Assembly: GCF_037975245.1 (NCBI RefSeq)
Contig: NC_092566.1
Span: 14,750,501 to 14,814,500 of the forward strand
Direction: 5' to 3'
Length of the DNA: 64,000 nt
Source of the DNA: Apostichopus japonicus
Taxonomy: Eukaryota; Echinodermata; Holothuroidea; Aspidochirotida; Stichopodidae
Shown here: one piece after another, positions 15,042-26,000 of the stretch
Layout: every line of letters starts with the position of its first letter
Position numbering within the stretch: the first letter of the stretch is position 1
The notes under the pieces: generated by a model
What the model was told of the DNA's origin: nothing
Database searches by the model: none
The model's input: only the letters and a program-made list of their open reading frames with translations
Program-made: the position numbers and the translations under genes

Positions 15042-16271
15042 CAACAGAAAGCACTTTAAATTCTTTGTATGTCACCACCAGGTGGTAATACCCTGGAATT
15101 CATTGACAACCCAGCTGTAAATTGAGGCGTTATATATACCCAGCTGATCCCATCTCCCGATCTCACTGAACTTTAAATTTTCCACTGTAAAGGATATAGT
15201 AACTATTCGATCCTGCCTTTACAAAAGGGATAGGATGGAAACACGACGATAGTACAATTGATCTGGTACATTGCCTTTTTTTCCAGTTGTGAAATATTAA
15301 TGTATAGTAGCAACAATTTCTTAGAATGATTTCAAAATGGGGAAAACATATGACAAATTCTCAGCAGGTTATTTATAAAATATTAGGAATGGTTAAACTA
15401 TATATCAGTGTGGTCAACATTTAATACTTCGTGTTTCAATGATATAGATTGGCGATTGCTGAAATTCATTATCCAGCACACACAAAACAAAATATTACAA
15501 GCAGTTGACAGAATGGCACTAACTTCATAATGGCTATTAGATAAACATGAATTATTATATACTGCATTCACGATTTCATGATATGGCATTCATATAAAGC
15601 AAATTTGTATGCAAAAACAGTACATGAGACTATTATACCACCCTCAATTATTTCTTAACTTTCTGATATAGTAATCATATATAGTGATTGTGATTGGGAT
15701 TTCAATCAAATTTTGAAGTTTTATAAATTATCTGACGTGAATCATTTAATGTCGGCCTCTAGCTGAGAAAGAAATGTCACTCGAGAGTTGACTAAAAATT
15801 GAAACAGTTTTGACTCATTACATCACTAAAATTTTAAAAAAAATGGGGGGGGGGGGAATAATGAGGAAAGGATATTCTCAAATGGAATTTTCTACAGTTA
15901 CTGACTTTATAATAATCAGGTTACTTGCTTTTCATGGAACAAATTATGGAATATTGTGCACAATAAATAATATTAGCTTAATTAATTGCTTAATTGCTCG
16001 TTTATACACTGTCATGTGGGTATTGACCGCAGCTGTATGTACTGACTGTACACTAGTGTCTAATTACCGACGGTAGCAAGCTGTGTTTGTATTTTCTGGG
16101 ATCGATGGCAGTGTCTAACACTTCTGTTACACCTCATTCGAAACTAGGTCAGATTACCGGCATTAGACGTTCTTTTTGCGCGAGTCTTCACACCCTTTTA
16201 AAGCTACTCCATGCTGACACACGTGGTTCCGGACTACTGAGCAATAAAAAAGTAACATTCACTCCTTGAAG
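15042..16271. other. Transposon interior, no exon recognised
   Basis: No conserved frame is seen on either strand. A 12-base G run lies at about 15846-15857. The open frames at 15398-15589, 15810-16076 and 16087-16269 have no recognisable domain. Degraded middle or 3' exons could be hidden here. Confidence 0.4.
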
Positions 16272-16570
16272 TTACTCCATGCTGGCTGCCCTTATAGATG
16301 TGGCAAGGATACGGACGAGAGACTTCACTTCTGTTGGTTGCAAAATTCCATACACCATGGAAGCATGGAACTCACAAAACTAGTGTTGTAGAGGGGGAGC
16401 ATAGTCTATGTTAAATGTATGTTCTACGCCTCTGTCCCTGCTGGAATGGCCAGTTTATCTGCCACAATGAAGAATTGTTTGGGGTTCAATTCTGGTCCGA
16501 GAGATAGGATGAAAGGCTGCCAATATTGTCCTTGTCTGCCCTGTGCTGCGCTCTCAATATCTGTGCCCTC
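16272..16570 (-). pseudogene. Broken exon of SAMD3-like transposon-borne gene
   Basis: A textbook acceptor (TTTTTATCTTCACCAAACAG, read on the minus strand) abuts 16570. Translation from there gives EGTDIESAAQGRQGQYW, then QPFILSLGPELNPKQFFIVA and DKLAIPAGTEA. A two-base frame change at about 16428 follows, then HTFNIDYAPPLQH, an in-frame TAG, EFHASMVYGILQPTEVKSLV, and a TAA at 16272-16274. The series QPFIL...FFIV...LAIPAG...FNIDYAP...F..F.ASMVYGI...P..VK.LV resembles the C-terminal region of predicted 'sterile alpha motif domain-containing protein 3-like' proteins as I remember them; this is a memory-based family call. The region between GTEA and HTFN appears shortened. With the frameshift and stop, the copy is probably dead. 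The function of the family is unknown to me. Confidence 0.6.
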
Positions 16571-17196
16571 CTGTTTGGTGAAGATAAAAATAAATGTGAT
16601 AAAGGACAAGCAATATGGTATAAATCAAAACATTCTTAAAAAAAGATATATTGAGAGGTAGAGTTCGATGTGGACTAGACTAGAATAATATTTAGGAGAG
16701 AATGGAGAAACAAGAACATGACTGGCATTGTATGAAGGAGATATATCAATTCACGATAGGCAGCAATATGTCATCCACGGCGGGTGAGATGTGTTATGTG
16801 AAGGTGGATTCAAATTCAACCTAACATTTATGGGTTATCATGTTGATTTTGGCAGGTACATGGTTACCAAGCAAGGTTTTTTGTTAGTTGTTTTCAGAAA
16901 TTTCTCTTTTTAGGATAAATTGTTCATGACATCTCCTGATTCCATTACATCAGCATAGAAAACCAGTGAACAAGGAATTTGATTTACATTTTAGCCTACT
17001 GATTTCACTAATATGTCTATCTGCTTGTAAAAGAAACTGATTTCATAAGACTAGTGATTGAATGGTAATTTTACTGTGAAATCTTATAATAAAGACTGAT
17101 GACCCACTATATGTTTAATAAAATAACAAAAGCATACCAATTCTTTTCCAGTTTCCACATGATTTAAATACAATGGTAATGGTTTAACAGAATCGT
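16571..17196. other. Probable intron of the SAMD3-like gene
   Basis: On the minus strand this lies upstream of the acceptor at 16571. I found no exon continuing the SAM domain here or in the tandem repeat beyond, so intermediate exons are missing or too decayed to see. Confidence 0.4.
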
Positions 17197-18600
17197 GTTA
17201 GCTTCATGCTGTAATGGCTGTAGCAGTAACTACATTTTTCAAATAATTAAGGGTGCTTACAATCTATGCATAATAGTACTGTGTTTTGCAATTTCTTGAG
17301 CATTATTATGTTCAAGTTTTTGTTATGAGGTTAACCTAGCCTAGATTCATTTTGGACGATCGAGTACATATTGCAGTCCTGACAAGCGTGCTTATTCGCC
17401 CGACGATTGGGTACATATGCAGGACAGGCGGGCTGATTTGCCCGACAATCTGGTACCGTGATAGCTTCATGCTGTAATGGCTGTAGCAGTCACTACATTT
17501 TTTCAAATAATTAAGGGTGCTTACAATCTATGCATAATAGTAGGCCTACTGTGTTTTGCAATTTCTTGAGCATTATTATGTTCAAGTATTTGCAATGAGG
17601 TTAACCGAGCCTAGATTCATTTGGGACGATCGAGTACATATTGCAGTCCTGACAAGCGTGCTTATTCGCCCGACGATTGGGTACATATGCAGGACAGGCG
17701 GGCTAATTTGCCCGACGATCTGGTACCGTGATAGTTTCATTCTGTAATGGCTGTAGCAGTAACTACATTTTTTTTTCAAATAATTAAGGGTGCTTACAAT
17801 CTATGCATAATAGTACTGTGTTTTGCAATTTCTTGAGCATTATTATGTTCAAGTATTTGTTATGAGGTTAACCTAGCCTAGGCCTAGGCTAGATTCATTT
17901 TGGGACGATCGACTACATATTGCAGGACAAGCGTGCTTATTCGCCCGACGATTGGGTACATATGCAGGACAGGCGGGCTGATTTGCCCGACAATCTGGTA
18001 CCGTGATAGCTTCATGCTGTAATGGCTGTAGCAGTCACTACATTTTTTCAAATAATTAAGGGTGCTTACAATCTATGCATAATAGTAGGCCTACTGTGTT
18101 TTGCAATTTCTTGAGCATTATTATGTTCAAGTATTTGCAATGAGGTTAACCTAGCCTAGATTCATTTGGGACGATCGAGTACATATTGCAGTCCTGACAA
18201 GCGTGCTTATTCGCCCGACGATTGGGTACATATGCAGGACAGGCGGGCTAATTTGCCCGACGATCTGGTACCGTGATAGTTTCATTCTGTAATGGCTGTA
18301 GCAGTAACTACATTTTTTTTTCAAATAATTAAGGGTGCTTACAATCTATGCATAATAGTACTGTGTTTTGCAATTTCTTGAGCATTATTATGTTCAAGTA
18401 TTTGTTATGAGGTTAACCTAGCCTAGGCCTAGGCTAGATTCATTTTGGGACGATCGACTACATATTGCAGGACAAGCGTGCTTATTCGCCCGACGATCGG
18501 GTACATATGCAGGACAGGCGGGCTGATTTGCCCGACGAATCCGACGATCGGGTACATATGCAGGACCAGCGTGCGTATTCGCCCGACGATCGTGTAAATA
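17197..18600. repeat. ~270-bp tandem repeat, 545-bp higher order
   Basis: Five units of 262-275 bp begin at the phrase (G/A)ATAG(C/T)TTCAT(G/T)CTGTAATGG near 17197, 17461, 17731, 18006 and 18276. Units 2 and 4 share GTAGGCCTAC and CAATGAGGTTAAC. Units 3 and 5 share a longer T run and CCTAGGCCTAGG. The pairs repeat exactly 545 bp apart, so the array grew as dimers. Within each unit a ~45-bp sub-motif recurs (CCCGACGAT(T/C)GGGTACATATGC and relatives), with extra sub-copies at 18495-18600. The array lies in the presumed intron of the SAMD3-like gene. Short open frames in it, with HMYPIVG repeats, are artefacts. Confidence 0.93.
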
Positions 18601-18755
18601 GGCCCCACCAATTATAACAATAGCCTAGGCCCTATTTGCTATAGTACAGCCTAGCTAGGCCTACCTCGTGCACAAGCCTAGAATAACTAACGTTACGAAC
18701 TGCCAAGCTTTTATTCTGTATTAATTGGAAAAGAACAAAAAACATACATACATAC

Positions 18756-18825
18756 CTTCGAACACTGTTATCACTTCTTCGTGGAAACCTTTATTTGTAA
18801 GAAAAGTTCTTAAAGACTCAGCCAT
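18756..18825 (-). CDS. First exon, SAM-like domain protein
   Basis: The minus-strand ATG (18823-18825) has G at -3 and G at +4. The frame reads MAES, then LRTFLTNKGFHEEVITVFE, and meets a donor CGAAG/GTATGT at 18755/18756, leaving phase 1. The pattern L..FL..KGF.EE.I..FE is the first two helices of a sterile alpha motif (SAM), an oligomerisation or protein-interaction domain, as found at the N-terminus of SAMD3-like proteins. A promoter-like CCAAT box and CRE half-site lie about 190-215 bp upstream. The next exon was not found. Exon 1 itself looks intact, although the presumed downstream exon at 16272-16570 is broken. Confidence 0.6.
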
Positions 18826-19010
18826 TGCTAATTTATAACCTTTACTCTAGCTTAGACATACGGTCGTCTGTCTCGTTCATGCCTAGCTGTGTGTACGGTG
18901 TGCGTACGTACAGTACAGCGAGTACCTGGCTAAGCGAAGAATATAGTATATATGTACACAAATTGCTCGTTGTCACTTATTTTTGTGCGGCGTATTTGCA
19001 AGTTTTCTGA

Positions 19011-19041
19011 TGACGTAGGCGCATTTCTATTCTCTGATTGG
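19011..19041 (-). promoter_or_regulatory. CCAAT box and CRE-like site upstream of SAM exon
   Basis: Read on the minus strand, CCAAT (19037-19041) followed by TACGTCA (19011-19017) lie 186-216 bp before the ATG at 18825. The spacing suits a TATA-less animal promoter and agrees with the orientation of the exon. Whether it is active is not shown. Confidence 0.4.
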
Positions 19042-19059
19042 ATACATTTTTCAGTGGAA

Positions 19060-19248
19060 TACAGAGACTGAAAATGGTAAGATGCCATGCCACATGTGAT
19101 TAGCTGATTGGTTAATACAGTCAGTCCAAAACAGCGACTGAACGGTGTAACTGATAATATAGTCTAAGTAGGTGTTTCTCAGTCTAAGCTCAGTGTATAA
19201 CACTGAAACAAATTTCAGTCTCACAGAAGACTGTATTCTTCAGTCTAA
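19060..19248. repeat. Right subterminal AGACTGAA repeats
   Basis: About nine copies of AGACTGA/TCAGTCT or one-base variants in 190 bp next to the right terminal repeat. This is the same motif as at 14081-14362 and supports the two regions being opposite ends of one element. Confidence 0.75.
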
Positions 19249-19261
19249 CATTTTAAGAGAG

Positions 19262-20811
19262 CAAGCTTTGTTGATGGCTCTAAGAATGAAACGACTGATT
19301 CAGAAATAGTCGATCGTGCAAACAAATGATGGTATGACGTCGGCGTATATTTCAAGTCCCATATTCTGCCGACGTACTGTATACTACACAATTTATATTT
19401 CACGCTACGTGTTCGATCACTAGAAGGCGACAGTAACAGAGTTCACCTTCTTAGGTAACAAACATATCTGTTATAAAATGACGAGATTTTATCTAACTAT
19501 TTAAAGAGATTATCACAGACGTATAGGTAAAAAAGAGAGATTGTTGGTTTTTGCCTCGTTACTACATTTGAATGTATGTTTCCACAGAAATATTGACAAC
19601 GTAGAGTATCTTAGTAATCATTGTGGAAAATATTTATGTATGTAATAACATTTGTAACTCTTCAAAGAATATTATTCCTATGGTAAATATCATTGCTTAA
19701 ATATATTTCATTCTGAAATGTTAAGCATTGAAAATGCATGGCTTAGCAAATGAGGGAAGAGGGGGGGGGGGGCAGTGGAAGGATTCAAAACAGGTTCCAC
19801 AGGAAGCTGCATAAATTAGTAGAAATAAATACGTGCATAACGTAAGCATGAATCACTCTCCTTGATGATATTAAACACCTTTGACAACACAACTGCACGC
19901 TTCCTTGAGTACTCGAAGCCAGTATAAATCCTAGCGTAAAGTTCAATTTGACATCAAACTCATCCGGGCTCACTATTTTTTTCTCTCTAACTCTCTCTCT
20001 CTCTCTCTCACTCTCAACAAAACAACTCGAACAACCTTGTGGGCTGTTATCAAATTTTCTTGCAACTGGTTCCGGACAGAGAAAACGTTCAATTCAATTT
20101 ACCAACGTACAATTAGGGCAGAATTCATTCCAGGTATATGCTGTTCTGTTAGTCCTCTTTTTGTAACACATCAAACATTTTTGAAATGGCGGCCGGCATA
20201 TAACATGTGCACAATGTAACTACTTCTTCTTATTCTGATTCTAATTCTCCTTCTTCTTCTTTTTCTTGTTCTGTTTTCTTGGGCGCTGCTCAGCTGGCAG
20301 CGCTGTCCTTCTTAATTAAATCACCGGGCAGAAAACACCTAAAAAGGTGGAAATTCTGCAAATCAAGGGTGATATTTTTTTCCTGAAAGGGATAGGCTAA
20401 GATTGTCAAGTGACTTATTTAGCATTTATTAAATGGAGCGTGGCGGACTGTTGTGTACTGAACAAACAAAAACACTTGCAATATTACGAACTTGATGCAA
20501 TGTGAAAGATATTTTCTTTTCACAAACTCTACCTACTTGACTGATATCTAGGTCTAGAAAATACACGGTGATCTTACTAATGTGACACAAAATACACCTT
20601 GTAACACCGATGTTTTTTTTCCTTCATTTTTGTCTCCACATTCTGTTCGTCTGCCATTTTCAATTACGACTAAGACAACTCAGTGGTTACGAACTAAAAT
20701 GTAAACACAAGTTACCTATTTCTTGTTATCATTTGGGCGTACTTCTTTAGCGCTATAGAAATTGTATAGATATTTAAGCTAATGACATAATACAACAACG
20801 CTTTGCTCGAT

Positions 20812-20814
<3 letters not shown>
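19262..20814. other. No gene; CT tract and poly-G
   Basis: Contains a 12-base G run near 19760, a (CT)n tract at about 19985-20010, and a perfect 6-bp hairpin GCGCTG...CAGCGC at 20283-20303. The open frames at 19785-20219 overlap in several phases and are not supported as genes. Confidence 0.45.
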
Positions 20815-20899
<85 letters not shown>

Positions 20900-20908
20900 T
20901 ATACATAT
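20815..20908. repeat. (TA)n microsatellite
   Basis: About 78 bp of pure (TA)n followed by TACATATATATACATA variants. Confidence 0.95.
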
Positions 20909-20993
20909 AGATCACATTGGATCATCTTCTCTGCACAACGTACATGCACAAGCGCATTAACCTGCCGTTGCACTCAATCATAAGAAACTGATA

Positions 20994-21323
20994 TTAATAC
21001 GATCTCAGGACTGTTGAAAGATTTAGAGCTGCAACCTGTACTATGGCTGTAAGGTGGATAGTATATTCGAGAAGGAGCTGAAATGTCTTTAAGTGATATA
21101 GCCAGTAAAAAGCCATCAATTTATAAATGAGGCTCATAACCCGATTTGCCATCTGCACATTTATTGCTTTGATAGTTATACCCTTGGATGAGGTTTCAAA
21201 CTCGGAATATACATGCTTATTATTGGTCGAGCGTTCGATAGAGGATATAGGTTTAGATATTATGTTGCAACATCTGTCGTTTGCTTTCGTAGGAGAACTT
21301 CTGATTGACATATAGCCTACCAT
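20994..21323. other. Overlapping unrecognised open frames
   Basis: A 109-codon minus frame (20994-21323) overlaps a 62-codon plus frame (21127-21315). The plus frame begins MRLITRFAICTFIALIVIPL, which would pass as a signal peptide, but neither shows a domain, splice site or codon pattern that I trust. Probably chance. Confidence 0.12.
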
Positions 21324-21436
21324 TCGAAGCGCACACTATAAGCCAAAGCCTTTACTCATGACTAGAAAGTAATGAATATAGAAAAGGAGAGCGCAAGACT
21401 GAGACGACGCTTTGTTCTCTTTTTTGCAGTCTGTCC

Positions 21437-21510
21437 TTTTCTTCTCTCTCTCTCTCTCTCTTTCTGTGTTCTGTTTGTTTGTTTGTTTGTTTTTGTTTGT
21501 ATTTTTTTGT
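21437..21510. repeat. (CT)n then (GTTT)n simple repeats
   Basis: A CTCTCT tract followed by TTTGTTTGTTTGTTTGTTTT. Confidence 0.85.
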
Positions 21511-22958
21511 ATTTAACTTGGGTGAGTGATAGACAACGTATAACAACCAGTATGTCACTGTATGTTTTAAAATTGAAAATTAAGCTTGAGATGAGATGCT
21601 TGTTTTAACATCTAAATCAATTAACAACAACAGCTAGAAGTACTACATGTTTTGTTATAAAAAAATAAAAAACAGATTTGAGGAACACACGGTCAGATCT
21701 GGCAAACAGATCGACATAGGGAAGGATTAATGAATGGTAAATTTATCGATCAAAAAGTCGATCGGTCCTTCGAACTATTGTGAGGTCAGTTGATCAAACG
21801 ATTGAACGAACAAATTGACGAATGGACGAACGGACGAACTGACAAAGTGACAAACATATACAAACAAAGGAAAGAACGATATTTTCCATCGGGTGAAATA
21901 TCTCGTAGAGATCTCGTAGAGAGTTTCCAAGTACAATATATCGAAGAAATAAAATATCAAATTTTATCCTCAAAAATATGACAAACTTGCTAACAAAATG
22001 GCCTCAAGTTTTCTAAACATTTTTGACCAAAAACAAAAATGTCAGTCATTTCTTTGTAATGCATGAGTGTTTTTTGTCTTTAATACACTTCTGCACTTAT
22101 CCGATCAGACAGAAACTCTCGAAGATGACAAAGTTCTTCGTCAATATCAAATCACAGCTCCAGGTTTGAAATAAATATACTCCAAATGGAGTAAACAACC
22201 CTTTCAATGTTGCCATTCAAATATTACTTCCCGTGCAATATTCTCAATTACGTGGATTTCTTTCTTTCTTTTCAAAATATCGACAGAAATGGTTTATAAT
22301 TTGTTTTTATGTGTTTGAAGTGTGAAGAGAAGAATTTGAGAAATTCCTCAACGACGATGGATTCCTATATATAGGTAAACCTGTAGTAGTAGTAGTAGCA
22401 GGAGTGAGCTACCGTCTAGTTACAATTAGAATAAAGTTACTTGAATAGAAACAATTGTAATATGAAGCTATCAGGGGAAGGGGACATGGGGGTGGGGTGA
22501 GGGTGTCAAGCGAGGTGTAAGGACATGGTAAAAATGCATCACTTTGTGGAAAGTAGGCGTGATATAACCTTTCAATTCCGAATTATTATTATAGTTAGGC
22601 TTTGAAGTCATTGTTTTGAAGTCACTCCAGGAAACACCATGTGCCATGAATTTGTGACAGGCTCAGCTTAATTTATCCTTGTTGAGCAATCTTTCAACTT
22701 GCTGCTCAAAGTGTTATCGGAAAGGATATTGTTGTTTTTGGGTTTGAAAATCATGATCTTCGTTAATTTAATGACATATTGTTGCTGGCATCTTTCATTT
22801 AATGACAACGTAACACACTTGACCTAATTAGAACATCTGTTTTATTGAAACTGAATTTTGCTATTTTCTGGTTCTTCAATCTTAGTGTTCATCTTAATGT
22901 ATTATTATGTATGGAAATATAATTTATTGTACGGTATTGTATTATTACGGGAAATATA
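21511..22958. other. No gene seen
   Basis: Mostly unique. At 21790-21850 the run ACGAA.(C/T)GA repeats imperfectly every 8 bp or so (GAACGAACAAATTGACGAAT), a decayed short tandem repeat. A (GTA)5 tract lies near 22383. Confidence 0.4.
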
Positions 22959-23012
22959 GTAAATGTCCTTTCCTGGAGCATCTGGCGCTCCAAATTATCG
23001 CCAGACATTTAC
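22959..23012. other. Nested, mutually exclusive hairpins
   Basis: Outer arms GTAAATGTC (22959-22967) and GACATTTAC (23004-23012) are perfectly complementary. Inside, TGGAGC/GCTCCA (22974-22979, 22987-22992) and TCTGGCG/CGCCAGA (22981-22987, 22999-23005) each form a hairpin. They compete with each other, and the second also clips the outer arm. Could be a MITE relic or a structured RNA; the function is unknown. Confidence 0.4.
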
Positions 23013-26000
23013 ATTGTTTTCATAAGAGATAATAATATTTCACAGAAAGTGGACTTTTTTTTAGCGACACAATAAAATTCTTATTTGCAACTTGAGCATG
23101 ATTCACCATTTTTGGGGGGAGGGGGCGTATATTTGGAGGCAATACCGATGAGCTCGAGTCAAAACGAAATACAATTTAGAATATTTTAGGCCGTCAAGAA
23201 TGCATCACTATTAAGGACAATTTTTTGTTGCTCAAAGTCATGAGACAAAATGAAGTATGACGTCACAACCGATCACCAATCACGTTCAATTGCCTTCAAT
23301 TACATTAATAAAAATGTGTCATGACGTGAAATGCGCATGCTCAAGTGTGACTATAACAATATACACACGTTTTCATAGATTGGGTGGAGCTTGATTAAAT
23401 TCCTGATGAGTCAGAAGATAACTTAATAGTAGCTTGTTCCTCTAACGCTAACATTTTTTTTTCTAATTATATCAGTAAGTGTGACGTCAGATGGTTGCAT
23501 AATATTTGTCCGTTGATTTTTTGTTCTTTTCTTTGTCTTCATGCTAACCGTTCTTTAATCTCAAAAGACCTATAAGATACCACAAAAGTGTACTTGGAAG
23601 CCGTACAGTCCTTCGCAAACTCGTACACGTTGCCGTGTAGCTTGTCCTTAGTTTCACATTGACTTGAAATTGGTCATCAATTCCCAAAGTAATTATTTTC
23701 TGACGTCTACATGTATACACACTGCACCCTTAACTTCTTTTTCCTCTGTCTGTTCATGGTCTGTATTTAAGATTTTGCTAAACAATATTCTTCAGTTCCT
23801 GAACAATTCCACTGTGCACTGTCCTTTCTTGGTAATTAATATTGCAACAAGCCATGTATCTGCTTCCAAATACACATATATGACACATTTCTGAATTAAT
23901 CGTATTTTTCACCCTCGTAGGATAAAATTCCTTATGCCATCAATTAAACTAGAAATAGTAGACAAGGTAGTCTTCTTTGAAATCTTCAGTTTACGTCAAA
24001 GCCATTTGATTGGAACTTATTTAGCTAGATTATGGCACGATTTCAACTTCAAATATCACTAAAAGTATCTAGAATCTGTACTATATCATCTTTTCTCTTT
24101 TCTTTCTTTAGGTTTTATATTTTTTTGTTTAGCATCGAATAGTCCTTTTCTCTTTATGTGAGAGCGATATGTATCAACTGCCCAGATTTATAACTTCAGT
24201 AACGATCAAATTGGTTAGGAAATTTATGATTCTTACGAGACGAAAAAGCTGGTTCAATAAAATCGAGAACTAGAACGAAATAGCAGCATGGTGGACGTTA
24301 AAAAATATAATGTGCATATATGAAAGAAGAAACTGATTCGGGTTCTGCATAAGTTTCCAGATTGAGAGTAATAATTGGATGATCTTATTAATATCATATT
24401 TTGCTGTTGTTGTTGGTTACTTCTTTATTTCTCAATTTTGTTGAAAAAGGAATTGTAATAATGTTTCTCTCTTGACGATTTACGATGTTTTCAAGCACTT
24501 ATTGCATTTCTTACACAAAATGTTGAAAGTTGTTTGCAATTGGACGTCCCTCGTTAATGTATAGTTCGTTAAACGCGTCTGTGTATATATTACCTTTATA
24601 ATTTATATATATATATATATATATATAGGTTATTATCTTAACTATACTGCAATATTTAAGGCCACATTATGGCAACCGTAAACAATTCCCGTCCAACTGT
24701 TGTTTTATCTATTTATCAAACTCAACAAGGATCTATAATATCAAGGTATGTCCTATATTAAACAATATCACCAAATTCCCATATGGAAACGTGGACCATC
24801 ATGAAAACCCGAAATTACTTCATGTTATTGGCTAATTAATAAACTACTCAAACAATATGCTATCATTAACAGTCATTTCCTCAATATTAATCAATTTTGT
24901 TCCCTATCATTACTATCATCACGATATACCTAAAAAATCGTCAAGATTCTAGTCCGTAACATTTCATGTTCAGTTGCAAACCCCTTTCACCATCTGAATC
25001 TATAAAGCGAACAAAACTTCCGGTTACCTTCTTTCACAAGTTACCATTCAACTACCACCTTCAACAACATCAAAAAAGTACAAACGACAAAGTTCAGATA
25101 GTATAGTAAACTCGGTTATTTAGCTCTTTTTTATGCTTCATATGAATGGGTTTTACGTAATTGGATTAGCTATCTTTTATAGCATGTCGCCAGTTTCCAT
25201 ATTACCGCCCGGTTTGAGACTGATCAAAAGATAGCCTGATCTATGAAATGTTTACGATAAGTTTCTATCCAACGCTACGGTTGTTTATAATCAATAAACA
25301 TAGCCAGAACCCAGCAGGTAAAGGGGAAAAATGGTTAGGATCTTAAATTATCTAGCCAAGGTGACCATATCGATTGACTTCAATTTTCCAAAACGGTTAC
25401 TATGGTTACTGTAACAAAAATGCATGAAGAGTTTCACACAAATAAGGTAAAATGACATAGGTTGCACACCCTCTTATTAGCGGTGAACCGAGCGATTTTT
25501 CCCATAATTTAATTTCATTATTGAATATTCTTTACTAATATTACAAATATTCAGCAAGCATGCTTTGCATTATATCATTTTAGGTGAAGGCTAAATGTAA
25601 CGCTCTGTGTGTGTCTCTCTCTCTCTCTCTGGCATCGCACAGAATATATTCCGAGTTTCCAACAGACAATTCATCTTATGACTTCTACGCACACTATATC
25701 GGTCTTTAGTAACAGCATTGTAATCACGTCATTACGTCATCATGACATTACATTAGCCATAGTTACGGAATTCAATACAATATGGCTGAAGTGCATCATC
25801 ACATCTGTAACTTGATCGTATATAGTCTTTACTCTATGTTATACGTGTGTATTATGGGAGCATGCACTCAACTGACTATAAAGGGTCAAGCTGCCCTCTT
25901 TCTACACGGATGCATTTTTAAACCAGATCAACCCCATCACATTGTGTCTCTACCACACTCCCACTTTCCCTATCTGTTCGGACTATTTCATATCCACCTC

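Larger units (their letters stand above)
14066..19261 (-). mobile_element. Candidate 5.2-kb DNA transposon with SAM exon
   Basis: The left end CTCTCTTAAAATG (14066-14078) and the right end CATTTTAAGAGAG (19249-19261) are a perfect 13-bp inverted repeat, and both are followed inward by AGACTGAA-type sequence. Both ends then carry many direct and inverted copies of AGACTGAA/TTCAGTCT, an arrangement known from CACTA/EnSpm and similar elements whose transposase binds subterminal repeats. The left flank reads CACTCTC, faintly CACTA-like, but the right end lacks a matching GTG. I could not define a target-site duplication: the flanks ACAAACCA and CAAGCTTT only share CAA. Inside, the minus strand holds a SAM-like first exon (18756-18825) and a broken downstream exon (16272-16570). 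No transposase is visible, so the copy is non-autonomous or decayed. The superfamily is not assigned. Confidence 0.6.

Noticed and set aside
14859-15044. Minus-strand 61-codon frame
   Set aside because: More than half of it lies in the 103-bp MITE; composition follows the MITE and not a protein.
20994-21323. Secreted peptide gene on plus strand or 109-codon minus gene
   Set aside because: The two frames overlap on opposite strands and neither has supporting signals.
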